A stretch of DNA of 31,897 nt from DAMCZI01 sp032095175 (GTDB lineage: Bacteria; Bacillota; Clostridia; Clostridiales; Caloramatoraceae): NCBI GenBank assembly GCA_032095175.1, contig DAMCZI010000051.1:1-31897 (forward strand), read 5' to 3'. The notes beneath the pieces were generated by a model, which was given only the letters and a program-made list of their open reading frames with translations, had not been told where the DNA came from and searched no databases. Within the stretch, counting starts at the first letter, position 1. The number at the start of each line of letters is the position of its first letter. A program made the translations under genes and the position numbers. This document shows positions 24,201 to 31,817 of this stretch, in pieces.

Positions 24201-25025
24201 TTAGAATAATCCTATAAATACTCCTATTACACTAACTAGCAAGAATATTCCCATTAGCTTTAAAGGATTCATGTTCTTCTTTTGAAGCAGCTTCCATGAA
24301 AGCAGTACAACTATTAATGGAAGAAGCTTAGGGAACATACCATTTAAAATTTCTTGGAATTTGATTACGGTTTCACCTTTTTTATAAATTGTCGCAATGT
24401 TTAAGTTAACAAAGTTAGCTGCAATTCCACCCATTACAACAATACCTAGTATAGTAAAGGCTTCTGTTATCTTCTTTGCTTTTCCGCCCATTATCAATTT
24501 AACTGAATCAAGTCCCATGTCATATCCCTTCATATAAAGGTAATATGATGCAAGTAAACAAATTGGGAACCATGTAACTGTATAGAATAGAGGTCCTAAT
24601 ATATTTCCACCTGCTGCAAGTCCCATACCTATACTGAGTAGTAGAGGAACAGTTATACCTTGAATAAGAACATCTCCAACACCAGCTATAGGTCCCATAA
24701 GACCAACCTTTACACCTTCAATTAAAGCATCATCTACTGGCTGCTTGTTTGCCTTTGCTTCTTCAAGACCTGCTACTATACCGTTTACAACTGATCCTAA
24801 CTGAGGTTCTGTGTTAAAAAATACAGTGTGTCTTCTTAGAGCTGCTCCTCTTTCTTCATCTGTATCATACAATTTATTGATAATTGGAAGCATGGATTGT
24901 CCAAAGGATGTTCCCTCAAGACGCTCGAAGCTTATTGCTGAAAGATTGAATAAAATCCATGACCACCAGCTTTTACGAAGCTCTTTTTTGGTAAGTTTCT
25001 TTTCAAAATTATCATTTCTAGCCAT
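24201..25025 (-). CDS. PTS mannose/fructose/sorbose family, IID component
   Basis: This 274-residue membrane protein is the ManZ-type IID partner of the adjacent IIC. It opens with the family sequence LTKKELRKSWWSWILFNLSAISFERLEGTSF-like segment (here near residues 10-41) and contains NTEPQLGSVVNGIVAGLEE and MGPIAGVGDVLIQGITVPLLLSIGMG. IIC and IID together form the transport channel through which the phosphorylated IIB delivers phosphate to the sugar. Its start overlaps the IIC stop by one base (TAATG), a sign of translational coupling. It is the last gene of the four-gene operon and is followed by a clear terminator. Confidence 0.95.
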   Translation of the reverse strand: MARNDNFEKKLTKKELRKSWWSWILFNLSAISFERLEGTSFGQSMLPIINKLYDTDEERGAALRRHTVFFNTEPQLGSVVNGIVAGLEEAKANKQPVDDALIEGVKVGLMGPIAGVGDVLIQGITVPLLLSIGMGLAAGGNILGPLFYTVTWFPICLLASYYLYMKGYDMGLDSVKLIMGGKAKKITEAFTILGIVVMGGIAANFVNLNIATIYKKGETVIKFQEILNGMFPKLLPLIVVLLSWKLLQKKNMNPLKLMGIFLLVSVIGVFIGLF

Positions 25026-25840
25026 TATAAAACCTCCTCATCTTCGTCTTCTACAAGGGGAACATTTCCAGCAGGCGCTGCCTGAGCTGGTACTGTATTG
25101 TTTGAATACTTGTAATGCATTACTGCAATTGCTGCTCCAACGATTGTAAGAGCAATCATATTAAGCTTTAAGAAGACTATGCTTACGAATCCTACAAGGA
25201 AGTAAACTACAAGAGTATTGTCCTTCATTATCTGGCTTAAAAGCAAGCCAATTCCTACTGCTGGAAGGATACCGCCAAGTACACTCATAATATGGATTAA
25301 AGATTGAGGAATTGCGTTCATAAAGCTCTGTGCATACTGTGAACCAAAGTATACAGCTAAAAATGTTGGTACGAATCTTAAAATAAAGGTTGTTATCTGT
25401 GGGTATAAAGCATTTGCACGCCAGAAACCCTTAAGATCATTTTTCTCAGCGTATTTGTCTGCAACATGATTCCAAAATGTATTAACAGTTTCAATAAGAT
25501 TGAATAAGGTAACACCAAGTAAGCCTATTGTTGCTGCTAATGCAACGGCAACATCTGCATTAGCACCTGAAAGCATTGCAATAGCAATTGCAGGGTAAGC
25601 AACGAATGTAATGTCTGCTGCAGCTACACCACCAGGTACAATAAGTGATAGATATAATGCCTGTACAGCTGCACCAATTAGAATACCAGTTTGTACATCT
25701 CCTAAAATAAGTCCAACAATCGCACCGGATATCAATGGTCTACTTAAGTAGTAGAAACCTCCGGTTGTACCAAAGAACCAAGGAACCCCAAGACTCGCAA
25801 GGTAGCAAATAATACCCAAGAGAATTGCTTGTAGTAACAT
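25025..25840 (-). CDS. PTS mannose/fructose/sorbose family, IIC component
   Basis: This 271-residue membrane protein is the ManY-type IIC, with about seven to nine hydrophobic segments. Recognisable features include the FWNHVADKYAEKNDLKGFWRANAL loop and conserved SRPLISGAIVGLILGDVQTG near residue 33. It forms the sugar-selective part of the permease with IID. The C-terminus has an acidic tail (EDEDEEVL). A 19-base gap separates it from IIB, and its stop overlaps the IID start. Family-level identity does not tell whether the sugar is mannose, fructose, sorbose, an amino sugar or something else. Confidence 0.95.
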   Translation of the reverse strand: MLLQAILLGIICYLASLGVPWFFGTTGGFYYLSRPLISGAIVGLILGDVQTGILIGAAVQALYLSLIVPGGVAAADITFVAYPAIAIAMLSGANADVAVALAATIGLLGVTLFNLIETVNTFWNHVADKYAEKNDLKGFWRANALYPQITTFILRFVPTFLAVYFGSQYAQSFMNAIPQSLIHIMSVLGGILPAVGIGLLLSQIMKDNTLVVYFLVGFVSIVFLKLNMIALTIVGAAIAVMHYKYSNNTVPAQAAPAGNVPLVEDEDEEVL

Positions 25841-25859
25841 AAGTTTACCCCCTCATTTT

Positions 25860-26351
25860 TTATTTGTAATAATTATTTCTTATATCACTCCATGTAAAAC
25901 CTTTTTTATCTGGAGTGAGTTTAAACATAATATTAATGCCATGGCTGTGAAGCACTTCACAAGCATCCATTTCCCCTTTTGTTAGTGATTGATTTGGTCC
26001 TACAGCAACAGTATCTGGTCTAAAGCTTGATGGTCCATATATTATTTCCTTTCCAATATCTACTCCATTTTCAACCAGCCTGCTAAGCTCGATAGGAGAT
26101 TTTGTTATAAGGAAATAATTTTTGCTGCTTTGTTTTGCTTCATTAACCTTTACCAATGCTTTTTCAAAGTTAAAAATATGAACCTTTATATTTGCAGGAG
26201 CAGCGTTTTTATATACTTGACCAAGTTCTTTATTCTCTGCTAGATAATCATTTACAACCACAATACCTTCGCATGGATTTATACGCGTCCATTGAGTTAA
26301 TACCTGTCCGTGGATAACTCTGTCGTCAACTCTAACCAATGAAATTGCCAT
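25860..26351 (-). CDS. PTS mannose/fructose/sorbose family, IIB component
   Basis: This 163-residue cytoplasmic protein carries the active histidine H14 in LVRVDDRVIHGQV, which receives phosphate from IIA and passes it to the sugar. The rest follows the sorbose/mannose IIB fold (GIVVVNDYLAENKELGQVY, then YGPSSFRPDTVAVG). It is the second gene of the operon, 18 bases after IIA on the same strand and 19 bases before IIC. It is encoded as a separate protein rather than as a fused IIAB, a common arrangement outside E. coli manX. A good ribosome binding site (GGGGG) precedes it. Confidence 0.94.
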   Translation of the reverse strand: MAISLVRVDDRVIHGQVLTQWTRINPCEGIVVVNDYLAENKELGQVYKNAAPANIKVHIFNFEKALVKVNEAKQSSKNYFLITKSPIELSRLVENGVDIGKEIIYGPSSFRPDTVAVGPNQSLTKGEMDACEVLHSHGINIMFKLTPDKKGFTWSDIRNNYYK

Positions 26352-26369
26352 AATATTACCCCCTAAAAT

Positions 26370-26801
26370 TTATAATGAATCGTCCTCATCAGAATTACTT
26401 TTAACATCTTCATAAACATTTATACTCTTGCTTCCAGCCTCTAAAAGAATTTTTACAAGCTCATCAAGTGAGGAATTATTTCTCTGAGCAAGCAGTTCTA
26501 GCATTACAGGTAAGTTGATTCCACTTGCTACCTTTATATCAAAATCAAATCCCCCTGTATTCGCCAACATAACACTGGTGTTATATGGCGTACCAAATTG
26601 TAAATCCGTTAATATAAGCACTCCATCCTCTGAGGAAACCTTTTTAATGGAAGCTTCCAAATCTCTCTTAAAGGCTTCTATTCCACCTTCATTCTTTAAG
26701 CATACTATTTCTAATGCTTCCGGCTCTCCCATTATAATGTTTACTGCATCTACAAACCCTTTTGAAAGTTCTCCATGGCTCGCTACTACAAATCCTATCA
26801 T
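26370..26801 (-). CDS. PTS mannose/fructose/sorbose family, IIA component
   Basis: This 143-residue protein has the mannose-family IIA fold with active-site H9 in VASHGELS, phosphorylated by HPr. The usual TDLFGGTPFN motif reads TDLQFGTPYN (residues about 66-75), a modest divergence. It ends with an acidic tail (NSDEDDSL). It is the first gene of the PTS operon, with AAGGAGG upstream. A candidate operator motif at 26833-26850 lies just ahead of its ribosome binding site, and the promoter region is shared with the divergent operon starting at 27141. Confidence 0.93.
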   Translation of the reverse strand: MIGFVVASHGELSKGFVDAVNIIMGEPEALEIVCLKNEGGIEAFKRDLEASIKKVSSEDGVLILTDLQFGTPYNTSVMLANTGGFDFDIKVASGINLPVMLELLAQRNNSSLDELVKILLEAGSKSINVYEDVKSNSDEDDSL

Positions 26802-27140
26802 GTTGCCGTACCTCCTTTTTATATCATATATTTATGATATGTCATTACATTTAATAAGTATTCTATGATTTATAGGTTATTCAATAGACATTTGATTTAA
26901 TTTAATGTAATTATAGCAAACGTCACAGAATATTGTCAATATTCTTATCAATATTTTTATAACATACACATAACATACTAAAAAGTACTTTCAATATGTT
27001 ATATCATATGTTACAATATATTTAATTCAACGAAATAAGCAAAGCTGTTAAACCATGTTTATACTCATTGTATGTTATACCATTACAATATAAAGATATT
27101 ACAAATAAAAACTACTAATTATAAATAAGGAGGTAAACAT
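26802..27140. promoter_or_regulatory. Divergent promoter region of the PTS and ManA-fusion operons
   Basis: This 339-base AT-rich region lies between IIA (minus) and the 578-aa gene (plus). Three related motifs occur on the plus strand: TATGATATGTCATTACAT at 26833-26850, TATGTTATATCAT-ATG-TTACAA at 26995-27016, and TATGTTATACCATTACAA at 27071-27088. The first and third match at 14 of 18 positions; the second has a three-base insertion. In addition, GAATATTG-T-CAATATTC (26928-26944) is a perfect palindrome around one base. I propose the three motifs as operators of one of the two local GntR regulators. The assignment is inference, and AT-richness raises the chance of coincidence. Confidence 0.5.
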
Positions 27141-28877
27141 ATGTATAACTATGATAAATATCCGGAAATAAAGGTATCTGGTTTTGATAGTGAAGTTTTT
27201 GAAGGATATGATAGTATTGTTGATAAAATAAAAAACGATATCCTTCTAAAAGAAAAAGCAGTTGTTGTTATAGACTTCTACCCTGGCGTTTCTGAAGATG
27301 AAATTCTTAAGGGCTTTAGTTCACTTAATCCTGTATTAACAATTAAAGCAGATGATTGTGCCTATGATGGCGATAAGCTTACTGAAATGATGAAGGATAA
27401 TCTTACAGATGACAGAGTTTTTGGAGTTCTTACAACAAAAAAATTGCAGGACTACTTTATAAATGAAAAAATAGATGAAGAAAGGAATAAAATTTCTAAC
27501 ATTAAAAATGGAGTTATACTGGTTTATGGTGTAGGTGCCGGAATAATAACCCTTGGTGATGTCTTCATCTATGCAGATCTTGCACGCTGGGAGATTCAGC
27601 AAAGATATAGAAAGGGTATGCCAAATTGGAAGCAAAACAATTATAATGAAGATATACAAAGAAAATATAAAAGAGGCTTCTTTATTGAATGGCGTATTGC
27701 CGATAGACATAAAAAATCACTATATGAAAAAATGGATTACCTTTTAGATACTAATATAGAAAACAATCCAAAGATGATATCAGGAAAAGCCTTTAGAGAA
27801 GGATTAAAGCAGGCTTCTCAAAGGCCATTTAGAGTTGTTCCATACTTTGACCCCGGTGTTTGGGGTGGACAATGGATGAAGGAAGTTTGCAATCTTGACA
27901 GAAGTAAGCAAAATTTCGCCTGGAGCTTTGACGGTGTACCAGAGGAAAATAGTTTGTATTTAAAGTACGGGGATGTAAGAATTGAGATTCCTTCTATAAA
28001 TCTTGTGTTCTACAAACCTGTAGAGCTTCTCGGAGATAAGGTTCACGCAAGATTTGGGGCAGAGTTCCCAATAAGATTTGATTTTCTTGATACAATGGGA
28101 GGCCAAAACCTTTCTTTACAGGTTCATCCTCTTACAGAATATATTCAAGAAAACTTTGGAATGCACTATACTCAAGATGAAAGCTATTATATACTTGACT
28201 GCAAGGATGATGCATGTGTTTATCTTGGCGTTAAGGAAGGAATAGATAAGTACTCAATGATAAATGATCTTAAGCGAGCAGAAAATGGAGAAATATCCTT
28301 TCCAGACGAAAAATATATTAATAAATTCCCTGCAAAGAAGCATGATCACTTTTTAATTCCAGCAGGTACAATTCACTGCTCTGGCTCTAACTGCATGGTA
28401 CTTGAGATAAGTGCTACCCCCTATATATTCACATTTAAGCTGTGGGATTGGGACAGGGTTGGCTTGGATGGTCGTCCAAGACCAATACACATTGACCATG
28501 GTAAAAACGTAATACAATGGGATAGGGATACAGAATGGATTAAGAAAAACTTAATTGACAGAGTAGAAAACATATCTTCAGGTAATGGTTATACAGAAGA
28601 AAGAACAGGGCTTCACGAAAGAGAATTCATTGAGACAAGAAGGCACTGGTTTACTGATAAAGTACATCATAACACATTGGGAAGCGTAAATGTGCTTAAT
28701 CTTATAGAGGGCGAGGAAGCAATAGTAGAAAGTCCTGCAAATAAGTTTGAACCCTTCGTAGTACATTATGCAGAAACCTTTATAATACCCGCCTCTGTTG
28801 AAGATTACACCATAAGACCATATGGAAAATCAGAAGGAAAGAAAATAGCCACAATAAAGGCATATGTAAGATGTTAA
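27141..28877 (+). CDS. Large class I mannose-6-phosphate isomerase-like protein with kinase-like N-terminal region
   Basis: This 578-residue protein has a C-terminal phosphomannose-isomerase (cupin) domain from about residue 228 to the end. The zinc ligands are readable: Q327 and H329 in LSLQVHPLTEY, E347 in QDESYYILD and H412 in PAGTIHCSG. GLDGRPRPIHIDHG at 441-454 occupies the usual arginine-containing active-site position. Residues 1 to about 215 recall the uridine-kinase fold (a beta strand at 40-45, then GVILVYGVGAGI and a basic helix around RKYKRGFFIEWRIADRHKK). However, the position of the Walker A loop reads DFYPGVSEDEI and lacks the GK[S/T], so ATP-dependent activity is doubtful. It is the first gene of a four-gene operon with AAGGAGG before the ATG. 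An aldose-ketose isomerase for the PTS sugar is my inference. Confidence 0.8.
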   Translation: MYNYDKYPEIKVSGFDSEVFEGYDSIVDKIKNDILLKEKAVVVIDFYPGVSEDEILKGFSSLNPVLTIKADDCAYDGDKLTEMMKDNLTDDRVFGVLTTKKLQDYFINEKIDEERNKISNIKNGVILVYGVGAGIITLGDVFIYADLARWEIQQRYRKGMPNWKQNNYNEDIQRKYKRGFFIEWRIADRHKKSLYEKMDYLLDTNIENNPKMISGKAFREGLKQASQRPFRVVPYFDPGVWGGQWMKEVCNLDRSKQNFAWSFDGVPEENSLYLKYGDVRIEIPSINLVFYKPVELLGDKVHARFGAEFPIRFDFLDTMGGQNLSLQVHPLTEYIQENFGMHYTQDESYYILDCKDDACVYLGVKEGIDKYSMINDLKRAENGEISFPDEKYINKFPAKKHDHFLIPAGTIHCSGSNCMVLEISATPYIFTFKLWDWDRVGLDGRPRPIHIDHGKNVIQWDRDTEWIKKNLIDRVENISSGNGYTEERTGLHEREFIETRRHWFTDKVHHNTLGSVNVLNLIEGEEAIVESPANKFEPFVVHYAETFIIPASVEDYTIRPYGKSEGKKIATIKAYVRC

Positions 28878-28894
28878 TAACCTAGGAGGTTTGT

Positions 28895-29617
28895 ATGCAA
28901 ATTAACAGAGAAAAAGGGGCTGAGCCCTTATATCTACAGTTGAAGGAAATGGTAAAAGAAAATATCAAGACCGGAAAATATAAAACAGGAGAGCTTATTC
29001 CAACCGAGTTGGAATTTCAAAAGGAATTTAATATTAGCAGAATTACAGCAAGGCAAGCAATTAATGAGCTTGCCTTGGAAGGCTATGTAAAAAGAATTAA
29101 GGGCAAGGGGACCATCGTTCAATATCCAAGAATAGAGGAACCTCTGGTAAGAATTAAAAGCTTTACAAGCGAAATGAAAGAGCGCGGAATCGAAGCATCT
29201 ACCAAATGTGCTGAGATTACTATAACAAAGGCATTTGATGATGTACCCGAAAACCTTCAGGTTGAAAAGGGAGAAGACATATATAAGGTAAGACGTGTTC
29301 GCTGCGCCGATGGAGAGCCAATAGTTCTCTTTGATACCTATTTCAAAATGGAATTAAACCTTGAGTTAGATAATGAGCTTTACTATGGCTCATTATATGA
29401 TTACCTCCATACTACCAGAGGAATAAATGTAGCAAAAATAAAACAGCATATAGGCGCAGCTTCCGCAAATAGCTTTATAAGTGAGCATCTTGGAATTAAA
29501 AAAGGCGAGCCCGTTCTTGTAGTTAAGCGTCAATCCTTTGATGAAAATGGAAATTTGATTGAATTTACTAAGGGGTACTACATTGCAGAAAGATATGAAT
29601 ATTATATAGAAATTTAG
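28895..29617 (+). CDS. GntR family regulator, HutC/UTRA type (2)
   Basis: This 240-residue regulator has an N-terminal winged helix (about 8-75, recognition region FQKEFNISRITARQAINELA and wing KRIKGKGTIV) and a C-terminal UTRA domain (about 92-238). It is co-transcribed with the 578-aa isomerase-like gene (17-base gap, AGGAGG in between) and with the downstream TIM-barrel and aldolase genes. Autoregulation through the 26995-27088 motifs is the simplest model. It resembles GntR(1) in wing sequence (IKGKGT) but is otherwise different in sequence, so it is a paralogue and not a recent copy. The effector is probably a phosphorylated sugar of the pathway. Confidence 0.9.
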   Translation: MQINREKGAEPLYLQLKEMVKENIKTGKYKTGELIPTELEFQKEFNISRITARQAINELALEGYVKRIKGKGTIVQYPRIEEPLVRIKSFTSEMKERGIEASTKCAEITITKAFDDVPENLQVEKGEDIYKVRRVRCADGEPIVLFDTYFKMELNLELDNELYYGSLYDYLHTTRGINVAKIKQHIGAASANSFISEHLGIKKGEPVLVVKRQSFDENGNLIEFTKGYYIAERYEYYIEI

Positions 29618-29630
29618 GAAGGTGAAAATA

Positions 29631-30527
29631 ATGTTTAAGTCCATAATAACAGATCAGATAAGCATGGATCTGGAGGAGGCTTTACAAGTTGCAAAAAAGC
29701 ATGACTATAGCTTTGTGGAAATACACTCTCTATGGGAAAAAACAATTGAAAGCCTTACCAAAGAGGAAGTATTAAAGGCACAAAACCTTTTAAAAAAATA
29801 TGAAATGAAGGTTTCCTGCTTGGCTACAACTATATTTTTCATGTGTCCATTATATGAAGATTATACTCTTGAAAACTTCAATTCAAAATTTATTACTTTA
29901 AATGGTAATTTCGAGAGTCATATTGAAGGAGTAAAACGAGCATCTGAAATTTCAAAAATGCTTGATGCTCCATATGTAAGAGTATTTCCCTTCAGACTTC
30001 CTTCAAATAAAAAAATAGTTGTTAACAATGAAGATATAGAATTAATAACTGAAAAAATAAACACTGCAACAAAAATAGCAGAGGCTCTAGACACTACTCT
30101 CGCTCTTGAAAACTGTCCACATTCCCATATGCCAAAGGGAGTTATGACTAAAAGGGTTGTAGACAGCATAAAAAGTAATAATTTAAAGCTTTTATGGGAT
30201 ATAGGCAACAGCTTCAGAGCCCCTATTGATGGAATCTCTCCCGAATATGGAAATATCACTCCCTATGAAGAGCTTGATTTAATATTACCCGATATAAGAC
30301 ACATTCATATTAAAGACTACACAGCACTTCAAAATGGAAACAGCAAGGAGTTCAACCACATCACCTTTGGATGCGGCTCTATAGATTTTGATAAAATACT
30401 TAAAAAGCTCTATAAGAACAACTATAAATACGCTCTTAGTCTTGAATCTGAAGTAAACTACGAAGATACCATCAATAGTATGATAAATCTTCAGGATTTG
30501 CTTACCAAAGTTGAAAGCGAGGAATAA
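29631..30527 (+). CDS. TIM-barrel sugar phosphate isomerase/epimerase
   Basis: This 298-residue protein belongs to the xylose-isomerase-like TIM-barrel family (AP endonuclease 2-type fold). Candidate metal ligands are in order E160 (LALENCPH), D190 (LLWDIGNSF), H226 with H224 (HIHIKDY) and E272 (ALSLESE), the usual E-D-H-E pattern of sugar epimerases and isomerases. I chose the ATG at 29631, with GGAAGG eight bases upstream; a GTG three codons earlier overlaps that site. The gene follows GntR(2) by 13 bases and precedes deoC by four bases. The family includes D-tagatose/psicose 3-epimerases and inosose isomerases, so the substrate is open. Its operon position suggests an isomerisation/epimerisation step before aldol cleavage. 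Confidence 0.82.
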   Translation: MFKSIITDQISMDLEEALQVAKKHDYSFVEIHSLWEKTIESLTKEEVLKAQNLLKKYEMKVSCLATTIFFMCPLYEDYTLENFNSKFITLNGNFESHIEGVKRASEISKMLDAPYVRVFPFRLPSNKKIVVNNEDIELITEKINTATKIAEALDTTLALENCPHSHMPKGVMTKRVVDSIKSNNLKLLWDIGNSFRAPIDGISPEYGNITPYEELDLILPDIRHIHIKDYTALQNGNSKEFNHITFGCGSIDFDKILKKLYKNNYKYALSLESEVNYEDTINSMINLQDLLTKVESEE

Positions 30528-30531
30528 TGTT

Positions 30532-31197
30532 ATGGATAATTTTAATAAGTTGTTTGATCATACTAACCTAAAGCCCTACGCCAGTGATGCTGACATGAAA
30601 ATATTATGCGATGAAGCAGCTAAATATGGTTTTAAAACCGTAGCTATAAACAATGCAAACATTGAAAGGTGCAAAAAATTTCTTGAAGGTTCTGATGTAC
30701 TTGTTGATGCCGCTGTAAGCTTTCCACTCGGCCAATGCACCCTAGAAACAAAGCTCTTTGAGACAAAGGATGCAATAATAAAGGGGGCAGGAGAGGTGGA
30801 CTACGTTATAAATATTGCAGAGCTCAAAATGAGAAATTACAGCTATATCGAAAAAGAAATGAGAGAAATAGTAAGCATATGCAGAGAATTTAAGGTAACA
30901 AGCAAGGTTATATTTGAAAATTGTTATCTTACAGATGATGAAAAAATAGTATTATGTAAAATATCAAATAAAATAAAGCCTGATTTTATAAAGACCTCCA
31001 CAGGCTTTGGGACATCAGGCGCCACTCTTTCAGATGTAAAGTTAATGAGGGAAAATGCCATTCCTGCGATAAAAATAAAAGCAGCCGGCGGAGTAAGAAC
31101 CCTTGACATGGTAGAACAATTTGTCCAAGCTGGCGCATCAAGAATTGGTACAAGCGCCGCTGTTAAGATAGTAGAAGAGTTAAACAAAAGAAAGTAG
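30532..31197 (+). CDS. deoC: Deoxyribose-phosphate aldolase family protein (DeoC)
   Basis: This 221-residue class I aldolase has the DeoC hallmarks: FDHTNLKP near the N-terminus, D90 in EVDYVINI, the Schiff-base lysine K154 in FIKTSTGFG and the assisting lysine K183 in KIKAAGGVRT. Canonical DeoC splits 2-deoxyribose-5-phosphate into glyceraldehyde-3-phosphate and acetaldehyde. The ATG at 30532 has GAGGA at proper spacing; a TTG seven codons upstream is less likely. It is the fourth gene of the operon, four bases after the TIM-barrel gene. No deoB, deoD or other nucleoside-catabolism gene is present. Its pairing with a mannose-type PTS and ManA homologues is unusual and leaves open a different substrate. 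Confidence 0.9.
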   Translation: MDNFNKLFDHTNLKPYASDADMKILCDEAAKYGFKTVAINNANIERCKKFLEGSDVLVDAAVSFPLGQCTLETKLFETKDAIIKGAGEVDYVINIAELKMRNYSYIEKEMREIVSICREFKVTSKVIFENCYLTDDEKIVLCKISNKIKPDFIKTSTGFGTSGATLSDVKLMRENAIPAIKIKAAGGVRTLDMVEQFVQAGASRIGTSAAVKIVEELNKRK

Positions 31198-31261
31198 TTA
31201 ATTCAATAGTTAATGTGTAATATAAGGATAATGCGTAGAATCCTAACTAGGTTTATCTGTA

Positions 31262-31582
31262 ATAGACCGTGAAGGTCAAGAAATATCGCTTCCGTCGACT
31301 ACTCCGTTCGCAAAGAAGTTGTAAGATGTCAAAATGACGAGAGCCTAAGAACTTTTGAGAACTCGTATATGCTGCAAAATTCTAACACTTCGTTCATTCA
31401 AACAGCCTAGGGTCAAAGCTATTAAGCAGAGCTGTTTGAATGAACGAAATGTAAGAATTTTAATGCAGCCTCTACTCAAACACTCAAAAGTTCTAAGGCT
31501 CTCGCCATTTTGACATCAACAACTTCTATTTACTCGCTCCAATGTCTCCTCCAGCAATATTTCTTGACCTTCACTGGTTTTA
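31262..31582. repeat. Large imperfect inverted repeat (about 145- and 150-base arms)
   Basis: The left arm (31262-31406) pairs with the reverse complement of the right arm (31431-31582). Matching blocks include GTGAAGGTCAAGAAATAT, GATGTCAAAATG-CGAGAGCC, AGAACTTTTGAG and the innermost CGTTCATTCAAACAGC, which is perfectly paired. The loop is the 24-base 31407-31430. Arms differ at scattered positions and small indels. No reading frame spans it. It could be a MITE-like element or a long structured RNA. Confidence 0.75.
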
Positions 31583-31690
31583 TTTCCTATTGAAAAGTTA
31601 TTCATAAACGAGTAGCCATACTTTATACAATTAAAAATAAGTAACTGTCTCCTTGTAACTAGGTTTTAGGATTTAAAAAAGGATTGGCTT

Positions 31691-31785
31691 GGGTAACAAG
31701 CGCCTGAGTTTTGAGTTATTTAGATAGTTTTATGATAATAAGATACTTTTGTTTAAATAACTCAAAACTCAAGAACCTGTCACCT
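31691..31785 (+). repeat. Long-stem palindromic repeat, copy 2
   Basis: GAGTTTTGAGTTATTTA (31706-31722) pairs perfectly with TAAATAACTCAAAACTC (31754-31770), and the flanks (GGTAACAAGCGCCT / AGAACCTGTCACC) continue the stem with mismatches. The stem sequence equals that of 13347-13437 at most positions, while the loop differs. It lies next to the edge repeat. Confidence 0.75.
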
Positions 31786-31817
31786 AGGAACTTTCTATCA
31801 CGTGAAAAACAGTGGAG

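Noticed and set aside
26928..26944. Perfect palindrome GAATATTG-T-CAATATTC as the main GntR operator
   Set aside because: It occurs once only, whereas the TATG...CATTACA motif appears near both operons. I keep it only as a secondary candidate.
26802..27140. Sigma-54/LevR-type control of the mannose PTS
   Set aside because: I see no GG-N10-GC -24/-12 promoter and no LevR-like regulator gene; the locus carries GntR regulators instead.
31198..31262. Terminator directly after deoC
   Set aside because: No stem-loop with a T-run is apparent here; termination may occur in the large palindrome instead.
31262..31582. CRISPR array or tRNA cluster in the gene-free region
   Set aside because: There are no regularly spaced direct repeats, and no cloverleaf or T-loop sequence; the structure is one inverted repeat.
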